From Begonia masoniana (Eukaryota; Streptophyta; Magnoliopsida; Cucurbitales; Begoniaceae), in assembly GCA_022432975.1 (NCBI GenBank), contig CM039504.1, positions 3,569,459-3,633,458 of the forward strand: DNA of 64,000 nt. Reading direction: 5' to 3'. The number at the start of each line of letters is the position of its first letter. The stretch's first letter is position 1. The notes under the pieces are model-generated. The model was not told the origin of the DNA, did not search any database, and saw only the letters and a list, made by a program, of their open reading frames with translations. Made by a program: the position numbers and the translations under genes. Shown piece after piece: positions 28,406-38,576 of the stretch.

Positions 28406-28882
28406 TAGGGGTGAGCATGTGTGGTCCGGTTCCGAGCCGGAATCAGACCGGACCAAAGAATTTGGGATTTTTTTCCCTAATCCCAGAACCGGACAGAAAT
28501 TTTCGGTCCAGTCCCGGTCTGGTTCCGATTTCTCCCACCAAATTTTTTTTTAGTAAATTGCAATAAAAAAATTAAAATTTCCTCTAAGGACAGGTTATAT
28601 ATAATCAAACTATTTCTTACAAAGAATTAAAATACTACAAATGATAAATTACAGAGATAACATAAATTGAAGGTTTGAGATTTGTAGAAAACTAAAACTC
28701 TGAACCTTCTTCCCCATTCAGCCGAGCCTTAAATGGCTATTGAATTAAAGTTTCGGTCCGGTCTGGAATTTCGAGAAATTTTGGTCCTGGACCGAGAATC
28801 GGACCATTTTCCATGGGAATTCTATTTTTAGGACCGAAACCGGACCAAAACTGGTGATCCGGTCCGGTCCTGCTCACCCCGA
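28406..28882. mobile_element. hAT-type MITE, 477 bp
   Basis: Terminal inverted repeats TAGGGGTGAGCA on the left and TGCTCACCCC on the right bound an element with many subterminal GGTCCGG/CCGGACC words. The centre is AT-rich and non-coding. Flanks AGATAAAA (28398-28405) and AGATAAAT (28883-28890) match at 7 of 8 positions, as expected for an 8-bp hAT target duplication with one change. Confidence 0.85.
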
Positions 28883-28890
28883 AGATAAAT

Positions 28891-29608
28891 ATTACCTCGT
28901 TCAAAAATTATAATATATTAGGGTTTATTTTAATATAAACCTTAAACTATTGATTTTTTTAAAAAAAAATCCAAAAATTTACCATTAATAAAAAAAAACC
29001 CTTAACGTTTGATAAATAGGCAATTTGAACTTGCGATGGGGTGAGGGGCCGTCCTCTCGGGAGGGGACGGCTGGTTCAGTTGGACAGGTCATCCCGTCTT
29101 AAATTGTAATATTTTTTTCTTTTTTTAAGAGAGAGGACGGCTGGTACTTGGACTAACAGGACAATGACACTTATAAAGTTCTAATTGAACAAATTCGAAG
29201 GAATAATATTAATATATTTTACTCTATTTAAATTTTGATTATTTTATAATTGTCTCTTTTAGCAAAGAGGAAGAAGGAAAAAATTGAAGAAAAAAAACAA
29301 GATTGAAAGATTAAACAATTTGAATAAAAACAAGAACATATCTTTTACACTTGAAACATAGTTGACATTCCATAAATGAAAGCCATATGAGCTCATTTTT
29401 GAACCATTTCTAAGTGATTTACATCTTATAAACTTCCCTGTTTGATCATAAAGCAAACATAACTTGAAACAAGTCTAATAAATTATCCAACTATATGATT
29501 ATACAAAAAAAACCTTTAATTTTCAATGATGATATTGGATGGTAAAAATGCTACATAAAATTGAAGTATAATATCATCTCATCTTACACCAATATATGGA
29601 TCATCAGG
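28891..29608. other. AT-rich intergenic region with a short repeated GC patch
   Basis: Two imperfect direct copies of a GGACGGCTGGT-containing segment lie at about 29060-29090 and 29130-29155, the first beside CCGTCCTCTCGGGAGGGGACGG, a short inverted repeat. This may be the edge of an unidentified element. No genes were recognised. Confidence 0.35.
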
Positions 29609-29739
29609 TTACCAAGCTATTAGAATTGAGTCAAGAAGCTTCATGACTATTATTCTCATGTCTTCCAAACTCGAACAGTCGCGAACGAGGAAGTTATCAT
29701 GCAGCAGTTCTATTTTGGATGGTAACTCACACTTGTTAC
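29609..29739 (-). CDS. Orphan 3'-terminal exon of an unrecognised gene
   Basis: A clean acceptor (TTTTCCTTTGCAG at 29740) opens a 131-nt exon. It encodes 42 residues after two phase bases (NKCELPSKIELLHDN, then RDCSSLEDMRIIVMKLLDSI) and ends LIAW-stop at 29611-29609. Amphipathic, coding-like residue use and the good acceptor argue for a real last exon. A second coding-like patch upstream on the same strand (about 29965-29893, FDKFYQSLLDLKYPGCGSNF) may be another exon, but its donor is weak and the phase does not fit directly. I do not recognise the family. The rest of the gene is missing, possibly removed when the retroelement at 30750 was rearranged. Confidence 0.4.
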
Positions 29740-30749
29740 CTGCAAAGGAAAAACATAAGCCCTCCTACAAATCCTCGTCATTATCAACAACATGATCATC
29801 GCTTATCAATTCACACAGGGAAAAGAAACGAAATATCACATGTCAGATGCCACTAGCTGAATCTACGTACTATGAGATAAATCAAGAAGAACCTGCTCGA
29901 AAAAATTTGACCCACATCCAGGATACTTAAGGTCTAATAGACTTTGATAAAATTTGTCAAAACATGAGTTTATTAGAAACAAGCTCGCTATTTTTGTTCA
30001 GTATTTTAGCCATAGAGTGACAGCCAAGACGAACACGCAAACACAACAAAGACGAGATTCTAAATCTTGTCATAATCGACAGAGTACTTTCAACTTGGCA
30101 TACATTTAACCACAGACCTTGCTACCATATATCATTTTATGTTAATTAAAAGCTAGGCATCCAAGGAAAGACAATAAGAATGCAAGGATAAAGTATGTTT
30201 GGAAATAAATAGTGTGAGTTATTAAATAAAATCTTTAGAAGTCACAATCTTTTGTTTTCTGAGAAGGAGAAAAACAGAGCTAACCACAAATGAGTGTGCT
30301 CAGAAACTTGAGACAACAGATGCATCAACTAAATCTCAAAAGTAAATATAGTCATCCTCAGACCCTCCGGTAACATGGGCATCCGTGTTCGTAAGGCAAC
30401 AATCCATTTTGTACAACTACCATGACACGAGAATAAAAATAGTCAAACTTGTGAACAAATAACGTAATGAATCATTCAAATAATTTTCTTTTCCTTTTCT
30501 CATTTCAACTGCACCTAAACACCTAAACACACTTAAACACTTCATCATAAATCACTCTTAACCTCATTCATTCTTTAATTCCTCAGCCACCAAACCTAAT
30601 CGTAACATAATAGAAAACATAGTGGAACTTCATAAAGACGAACTGCATGGATCCGTTTGAAAACCGAATAATCCCTACGAGTTTAAAATCACCAAGCAAT
30701 CTAGATATCTTCAATAAAATGTTTTTCAAAACAGTTTATCAAAACATCA
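29740..30749. other. Intergenic region up to the Sirevirus
   Basis: Apart from the coding-like patch at about 29893-29965 (minus), nothing was recognised. The last bases before 30750 do not repeat the sequence that follows the 3' LTR at 45310. Confidence 0.35.
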
Positions 30750-31998
30750 AAATAGGATTTAAGTCTAAATATGTTTTTGATGATGTTTTTGAATGTTAAG
30801 TAAGTAATTTGATTATGTTGATTATGTTTTAAAAAAATGAGAATATTGAATTATGCATTTGATTTTAATCCTTTGGAAATACCTTTGAAAATGGTATTTT
30901 AGTGTTCTAATAATATTGGTTAAGTGTACAAGGCGTGCATCTGTCGATAGAGGACAAGGCGTGCATCTGCCGATAGCTTCTAAGGCCTGCTTCTGCCGAT
31001 GGCGTTTGACGCTGCATCTGCCGATGGCTTTCACGCTGCATCTGCCGATGGCTTTCAAGCTGCATCTGCCGATGGCTTTCAAGCTGCATCTGCCGATAGC
31101 CTTTTCAAGCTGCATATGCCGATGGCGTTTCAAGATGCACCTGCCGATGGACTTCAAAGCGTGCACCTGCCGATGAAGTTCAAGATATACCTGCCGATGG
31201 TTTTTCAAGCTTCACCTGCCAATGGCGTTGAAGATACATCTGCCGATAACTTTTAAGTTGCATATACCGATGGATTCTTAGAGCAACTCATACCGATGAC
31301 GTGGCGATTGAATTAATGCTGCTTCCACCGATGATCTTCCGCCAGAATTCAAAATAGCCGCGAAGCTACAGTGACGTCGTTTTCAGTATTAACTCCAGAA
31401 CTTTAATGGCGACGACGACTTGCAACTACAGACGGCAACGGCTACCTGATCTAGTACGGATGCTTCCTAACGGTAACATTTTCCATTTGAAGAAAGAAGC
31501 ATTCAATTCAGAGCTGAAAAGAAGATTGAGTATTTAAGCCGAGGTTAGAGCACAAAGATACAACTTTTGCGAATTGAATTCCTGAGCCATAACCTGCGAA
31601 ATTTTGTCATACTCTGTATTATTTTTCTACACCTCTCGATTTTAACTTGAGATTCAATTCTTGTGAGAGTGTAGTCTGAGCTTACCATTTACGAACTCAA
31701 CATTGTGTATAAGGCAGTGGATTGACGCCTGTGAAGTTCAATCCTGAATTGTAAAGGCAGTTGATCGTAGCCCGGAATTTCGATCTGTTTTTTTCACTGA
31801 GGAGAAGGTTAAGTATCTTCAAAGGGTGAACCTTGAAGCGTGGATGTAGGCAAGGTTTGGCCGAACCACGTAAAAATCTGGTGTTGATTTTTCTTCTCTC
31901 TCTCTCCTTTACTATTACTGATTGATTGCTTGCTTTTAGTAATTAAGAAATTTAAAAAGGTCTAATTCACCCCCCTCTTAGACAAACTCGATCCTACA
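30750..31998 (+). repeat. 5' LTR (left end truncated)
   Basis: Matches the 3' LTR from AAATAGGATTTAAGTC onward and ends GATCCTACA like the 3' LTR. It lacks the terminal TGTTGACTT. It includes a CT-rich patch, then CACCCCCCTCTTAGACAAAC near its end, and is followed after two bases by the primer site. Confidence 0.9.
30930..31275 (+). repeat. Minisatellite inside the LTR (about 24-bp unit)
   Basis: About a dozen imperfect copies of a unit built on CTGCATCTGCCGATGGCTTT. The same array is in the 3' LTR (44273-44607), so it was part of the LTR when the element inserted. Each unit is a multiple of three long on average, which creates spurious open frames such as ASADGFQAASADGF; these are not genes. 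Confidence 0.9.
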
Positions 31999-32000
31999 AT

Positions 32001-32012
32001 TGGTATCAGAGC
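32001..32012 (+). other. Primer binding site (tRNA-Met type)
   Basis: TGGTATCAGAGC starts two bases after the 5' LTR end. It is complementary to the 3' end of plant initiator tRNA-Met, the usual primer for minus-strand synthesis in copia and many other plant elements. Confidence 0.9.
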
Positions 32013-32064
32013 AAGGTTGAATATTGTCTAAGTTGTTTATCTAGAAAATATTGTGATATTTGAA

Positions 32065-35000
32065 ATGGCATTCAACTCACACTCTACACAAATGGAAGGT
32101 CAATCTACCACTAGACCTCCATTCTTCGATGGTAATGATTATGTTTACTGGAAATCTAGGATGAGAATCTATGTTCAGGCTATGGACTATGACATATGGA
32201 ATAACATAGCAAATGGTCCATACATGGCTACTAAAACAGAGAATGGTGTTAGGATCCCCAAAGCTTCACACGAACTAAATGATGCTGAAAAAAAGAACCT
32301 GAGCCTAAATGCCAAGGCAATAAACACCTTGTACTGTGCTCTAAATAGAGACGAATTTAATAGAGTACAAGGGTGTAAGAGTGCTCAAGAAATTTGGCAC
32401 TTATTAGAGATCACACACGAGGGCACAAATCAGGTGAAAGAGAGCAAACTGAATATGCTCATACACGAGTATGAACTATTTTCTATGCCTAAGGATGAGT
32501 CTGTTTCTTTAATGTTTACTAGATTTACTAGCATAACTAATGGTTTGAAAGCTCTTGGTAAATCTTACTCTAGTGAAGAACAGGTCAGGAAGATCCTCAG
32601 ATGTCTTCCAAGAACTTGGCAGCTAAAAGTGACTGTCATACAGGAAGCAAAGGATCTCAAAGCTCTAAAGCTTGAGGAGCTCATTGGATCTCTCATGACA
32701 CATGAGATCACAATGAGGGCAAACGAAAAGGAGGACCTCAAAGAAAAAGAGGTCACAAAGAGAAAGGACATTGCTCTGAAAGCCTTGTAACGCCCCAATT
32801 TTAAAATCCCCAATTTGATTTCCCCAATTTGAAACCCTAATTGAAAACTCTAAAATTTATCCACAAATCAATTTAGATTAAATCTCGAACGTTAAAAAAA
32901 TTCTTAATTAAAAATATTAAATGAATTTATTAAATACGCGGAAGCTTTAGACAAAATTTAAAACATTAAATAAAATTGTCGAAAATTTAAGATAATTGCA
33001 TAATAATTCATAAAACTTTAATATCAAATTTAACACATGTTCTTTAGAGTTTTAATAACATTTAAAATACTTAAAAATAAATACTTTAGATTCATGTATT
33101 AGAAATTTCACGGTCTTCTTCTGTATGCTTGTTTGCCCCTGGAAAACTCTCGATTTCAGCTCGTTCTTCCTCAGATAAAAACTCACATACATCACAAAAT
33201 TACAAAATATGAGATTTAACTCAGCAAGCAAAAATACGTGTAAGTGTCAAATTTAACATTTAACTTTTACCGAATCCTGATTACAGACTGGTTGGAATTC
33301 ATTTCCCAACCTTAGACTTAGCCATCTCATTGTCGTTCAGGCGTAGTCAAACAGACTGGTTGGAATTCTTTCTCAACCTTAGGCTTTAGCCATCGTATTC
33401 ATACACATACAAAATGTCCTAAAATTTTTATCTTCATACTATCTTATGTCAATGCCTAAACATGTGTGTTCAAATATTAGTAATGGGTAAGAAATCATTT
33501 ATAAAAATAATATAATCTTTTGTGATGTAGGGCCATAGCCAAAACATTAAAAACAATATTTTTACTTACCTGAATTCCGAGCGGGTAGGTTATCGGGATT
33601 TTCTGATATTCCAATTAATTTCCTGCCTAAAAATATTTGGGTATTAAAATCCTACTTTAAATAAATCTAATTCTATAATAATTTAGACAGAATTTCGTTA
33701 CCAGTAAAATCTTAGATCGGTTCGGGTCGAAATTCGAGTCGGGTCAAAATTCGGGTTGGTTCGGGTTCGGTTTGATTCGGATGAACAGTGCCCGGTTGTG
33801 AACAGTGCCCCATTTGGTTTGGTTTGGTTTGTTCTGGTTTGATTTGGTTTGGGCTGCAAAAAAAACCGGTTCGGTTTATTTTAAAAAAATAAAACCCTCT
33901 TCCCCTAATCTTCTTCTTCTTCGCGAGGGAGAACAGAGAGAAAGGGAGAGAGTGTTGCAGAGAGGGAGAAAACGAGAGGGAGGGAGTGAGGCCGAGAGAG
34001 AGAGAGAGATCGGAGGCCGGCGAGAGTTCGGCCAGGTGAGCGCCGAACGCCGAGCGAGATTCGGCCGAGGATGGTTTCGCTGGAGAAAAGCTCGGCCGAG
34101 GTTCGGAAAGGGCGATTTCTGGTGAGGTGAGCTTCGATTTTGGTGTGATTTCCCCTTCCCTGAACTTCTGTATTTATAGGCGAGGGTTTGGAATTTCAAT
34201 CAAAATTGTCTACCTATTTTGTCAAGAATTTCAGGCTGGAAGGAAATTCTTCCTTCATTTTTGTCAAATTTTTGTTGCTGAACGTTTTTGATATGTTACA
34301 AGCCTCCTCTAGCAAAAATGAAGTATCTGAGGATGAAGAAGAGGAAGATGATGAGGATATAGCTCTCATCACTAGGAGATTCAGTAAATTCCTGCAACGG
34401 ATGAGGATGTCGGGAAAAAGATTTCCAAAGGGTGAGAAGTTCCAAAAAGACAAGGAGATCACATGCTTTGGGTGTGGAAAGCATGGTCATATGAAGGCAG
34501 ACTATCCACAAGCAAAGAAGTATCCCAAGAAATTCAAGAAGAAGGCCATGAAGGCTACTTGGGATGAAAGTGAAGATGAGGAAGTTGCCAACCTCTGCTT
34601 TATGGCACACGAGAATGAGGTTAGCATTTCCTTAAGTGATAGTGAATCTGATGAAGATGGTGATATGATTGATGCATTTAATGATCTGGTAAAACAATTT
34701 AGCATGCTAAAGGTCAAATATAATTTGCTGAAAAAGGAAAATGCAAGCTTAATTGAGAAGCATGAAAATGAACACAATCAGCATGAAAAAGAAGTTTCTG
34801 AACTGAAAAAGAAAAATGAGACCTTAAATAGTTTTGTTCAGAAATACACTTATAGTAGTAATCAACTGAGCATGCTGTTAAGTGACCAGAGAATGCAATT
34901 AGATAAAGCTGGCTTAGGGTATGACAGGTTGAGCAAAAAGAAATCTTACAAGAATTACTTTGTTAAATCTACTGTTTGCCATATGTGTAATGAAGTATGA
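32065..35000 (+). pseudogene. Sirevirus gag, interrupted by a solo LTR
   Basis: The first part (ATG 32065 to 32785) encodes the copia capsid region (WKSRMRIYVQAMDYDIWNNI; YSSEEQVRKILRCLP, a UBN2/DUF4219-like gag). The reading frame stops when it enters the solo LTR at 32786 and resumes at 34306 in exact phase. The second part has an acidic tract, a CCHC zinc knuckle (CFGCGKHGHMKAD) whose last Cys position holds Tyr, acidic repeats and a long coiled coil, and ends at an in-frame TGA at 34998-35000. The reading frame then continues as gag-like sequence to about 35128, where pol lies in another frame. Gag would form the particle core; this copy cannot be made. Confidence 0.9.
32786..34300. mobile_element. 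Solo LTR inserted in gag, 1515 bp
   Basis: It begins TGTAACGCCCC and ends ATATGTTACA (TG...CA with the short inverted repeat TGTAAC/GTTACA). It is flanked by the exact direct repeat AGCCT at 32781-32785 and 34301-34305. There is no primer site, no polypurine tract and no element ORF. It contains a GGTTTGGTTT-rich and a GAGA-rich patch at 33815-34020. The simplest reading is an LTR left by LTR-LTR recombination of a full element. The GGGGCGTTACA form of the end on the minus strand suggests a minus orientation. Confidence 0.88.
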
Positions 35001-35125
35001 CATAAGTCTTTTGTATGTCCTTTAAAAACAAACAGTATGAAACCAGGTAGAAAATTACAGTGGGTTCCTAAAGGAACCAAGACTAACACTAGGACCCAAA
35101 AGATTTGGTTACCTAAGAAGACTAC

Positions 35126-38100
35126 TTGATCACTGTTTTGCAGGCTGACAGCTCTCCCGGGAAGAATCAGTGGTACCTTGACAGTGGTTGTTCAAGGCAT
35201 ATGACGGGAGACTCAACCAAGTTTGCTGTTGTCAACAAGAAAAAGGGCAGTGTTACTTTTGGTGGAAATCAAAAGGGCAGAATTGTTGGCATCGACAATA
35301 TAGGTAATCCTTCTAAACCAATCATTGAAAATATATTATTAATAGAAGGATTAAAACATAATCTGCTAAGCATAAGTCAGTTGTGTGACAAGGGCTATAA
35401 AGTAACATTCAAATCAAATGCTTGTGTGATCAAAGACATTTCAACTAACAATGTTTTGTTTAAAGGATTTAGAAAAGAAAATATCTATATTGTTGATCTG
35501 AATGACTTTGAGCATGTTGATGAGAAATGTTTTGTTGTTAATTCACTAAATGACTGCTGGACTTGGCATAGTAGATTAGGACACGTAGAGATGGATACCT
35601 TAGCTAAGATTACTAAGGAGAATTTAGTTAGAGGAATCCCTAAGATATCCTTTGAGAAGGATAAGGTCTGTGAAGCTTGTCAAATGGGTAAGCAGACCAA
35701 AAGTTCCTTTGCATCTAATAATGCAATTTCTACTTCTAAGCCTCTCCAACTCCTTCACATGGACCTCTTCGGTCCTTCAAATATAGCCAGTTTAGGAGGA
35801 AAATTCTATGCATTTGTCATTGTTGATGATTTTTCTAGATTTACTTGGGTTCACTTTCTGAAGTCTAAGGATGAGACTTTTGACACCTTTTCTAGTTTTA
35901 GGAAAAAAGTTCAAAATGAAAAGGAGCTCACCATAGTTGCTATTCGTAGTGATCATGGTGGAGAATTTGAAAATGAGAAATTCGAACTCTTGTGTCTCAA
36001 GTATGGAATTGAGCACAATTTCTCTTCTCCTAGGACCCCTCAGCAAAATGGTGTTGTTGAGAGGAAAAATAGGTCTCTCCAAGAGCTAGCTCGGACTATG
36101 CTTAATGAGAATTCCCTTCCAAAATATTTCTGGGCAGAAGCTGTGTCAACAGCTTGTTATGTGCTTAATCGGGTCTCCATAAGACCTATTCTTGAGAAAA
36201 CTCCCTATGAGCTTTGAAATGGTAAAACACCCTCTGTTAAGTATTTTAGAGCTTTTCGAAGCAAATGTTTCATTCTAAACACTAAGGATAACTTAGGAAA
36301 ATTCGATTTCAAATCTGATCTTGGAATTTTTCTGGGTTACTCCCTTTCCAGCAAAGCTTATAGAGTATTCAATAGGAGAACTCTAGTTGTAGAGGAGTCG
36401 GTTCATGTTAACTTTGATGAGTCCCCTCAACCCACAATCAATGTAGATGAGGATGATATTTTGGATAAGCAACTGGATTCTCTTTCCTTAGAAAAGCCTA
36501 GTGATTCTCCCCAAGTAGAAAAATCTCTAGAACCTTCCTCTACTTCTCTAGATATTGTTCATGTCAAGGATGAAAATCCTGCTCTTTCTAGAGATTAGAA
36601 GTATGTCAAAGATCATCCAATAGATGAAATTTTAGGTGATCCTTCTTTAGGAGTCAAGACTAGATCCTCCCTTAGGAATCTCTGTGCCAATGTGGCATTT
36701 ATTTCTCAGATAGAGCCTAAGAAGTTTGAGGAAGCCGAATTGGATGAAAATTGGATTGTTGCAATGCAAGATGAACTAAACCAATTCGAAAGGAACAATG
36801 TTTGGGAACTTGTTCTAAAACCTGTTGATCATCCTATTATTGGAACTAAGTGGGTTTATAAGAATAAAATGGATGAAAATGGGATTGTTGTAAGAAACAA
36901 AGTAAGGCTAGTTGCCAAAGGTTACAATCAAGAAGAATGAATTGATTTTGAGGAAACCTTTGCTCCTGTAGCTAGGCTAGAATCTATTAGAATGCTCTTA
37001 GCCTTTGCCTGCTACAAAAACTTCACACTCTTTTAAATAGATGTAAAGAGTGTCTTCTTAAATAGGTATATTCAGGAAGAAGTTTATGTAGAGCAGCCAT
37101 TAGGATTTGAAGATTTTGCAAAACCTGATCATGTTTATAGACTTAAGAAGGCTCTTTATGGACTTAAGCAGGCTCCTAGAGCTTGGTATGATAGATTGAA
37201 GAACTTCCTTGAGGAAAGAAATTTCAAAAAGAAAAATACAGATTCAACTCTATTTACCAAGCAAAAGGATAATGACATTCTGTTAGTTCAAATTTATGTT
37301 GATGATATTATTTTTGGATCAACTAATGTCAACTTGTGTAATAAATTTTCTTCCCTCATGCAAAGTGAATTTGAAATGAGTATGATGAGGGAGTTAAATT
37401 TCTTCTTAGGGTTCCAGATTAGTCAATCTCCTGATGAAATTTTCTTCTGTCAAGAAAAGTACATTAAGGAACTTCTTAAGAAATTTGGATTAGATTCTGT
37501 CAAATCATCTAGAACTCCCATGAGTACCACAACCAAATTGGACAAAGATGAAAATGGTATAAGTGTGGACATTAAGAAATATCGTGGCATGATTGGATCC
37601 TTGTTATATCTGACTGCTAGTAGGCCAGATATTCTATTTAGTGTCTGTCTTTGTGCTAGATTCCAGGCTGCTCCTAAGGAATCTCACTTATCTGCTATCA
37701 AAAGAATTTTCAAATATTTAAGTGGGACTCCTGATTTAGGATTATGGTATCCAAAGGGCACATCCTTTGATCTGATAGGATATTCAGATTCTGATTATGC
37801 AGGAAGTTTAGTTGATGGGAAAAGCACCAGTGGAACATGTCAATTTCTTGGTGAATCATTAGTTTCCTGGTACTCTGAGAAACAGAATTCTGTTGCATTG
37901 TCAACTGCAGAAAATGAATATATTGCTGCAGGCAGTTGCTTTGCACAAATGCTTTGGATGAAGCAAACTCTAGAGGACTATAATCTATTCTATGATAGGA
38001 TTCCTATTAGGTGTGACAACACCAGTGCAATTAACATTTCCAAAAATCCTATCCAGCACTCTAGAACTAAGCATATTGATGTTAGATATCACTTCATTCG

Positions 38101-38245
38101 TGATCATGTACAAAAAGGTGATATATCCTTAGAATTCGTTAATTCAGTAGACCAACTAGTTGACATCTTTACCAAGCCTTTGGATGAAAAGACATTCAAT
38201 AATATTAGAATAAGGCTAGGCCTCATTCGGGTTGAGAAAAACTAA
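35126..38245 (+). pseudogene. Sirevirus pol (protease, integrase, reverse transcriptase, RNase H)
   Basis: A single frame runs from 35126 to the TAA at 38243-38245. In order it shows protease (LDSGCSRHMTGD), integrase zinc finger and DDE core (WHSRLGHV, CEACQMGK, LLHMDLFGP, RSDHGGEF, NGVVERKNR), reverse transcriptase (YGLKQAPRAWYDRL, YVDDIIFGS) and RNase H (GYSDSDYAGS, LSTAENEYIAA, TKHIDVRYHFIRD). Order and motifs are copia-type. Four in-frame stops were found: TGA 36215-36217, TAG 36596-36598, TGA 36938-36940 and TAA 37034-37036. There are no frameshifts within this stretch, so it decayed by point changes. Gag and pol are in different frames here (phase change near 35125), which may be a lesion. 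Confidence 0.95.
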
Positions 38246-38576
38246 GTTTATTCCTCTGTTGAAAATTCCTGAGTGTTAGAGTATTTCCTTCTGTGATGGC
38301 ATCGGTAGATGCTGGGTTTTCAATAGGCATCGGAAGGCATCGGTAGATGCTGTGTTTTTCTCTAGGCATCGGAAGATGTATTTGAATTTTTTTTAATCTA
38401 CCGACACGTGTGACCCATCGGGTTAATCTGTCTTACACGTGTGACTCCATCTCGTCGGGCGATGCCCTATTCTCTTTTAAACTCTGTTTCTTCTCAAAGA
38501 CGCTTCACATTTCGCGCTCTTTCTGAAAAACCTCTGTCCTACCAGTTCTTTCTCTCTCGCAAGTTCTATTCCTTCA

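Noticed and set aside
30916..31256. Open frames rich in A-S-A-D-G-F repeats on both strands (also at 43991-44542)
   Set aside because: They follow the 24-bp LTR minisatellite, which is phased by three; no start context or non-repeat coding sequence.
34188..34305. Treating the start of the 34188-35000 ORF as the start of a separate protein
   Set aside because: The first 39 codons are read from the end of the solo LTR; the genuine gag sequence begins after the target duplication at 34306.
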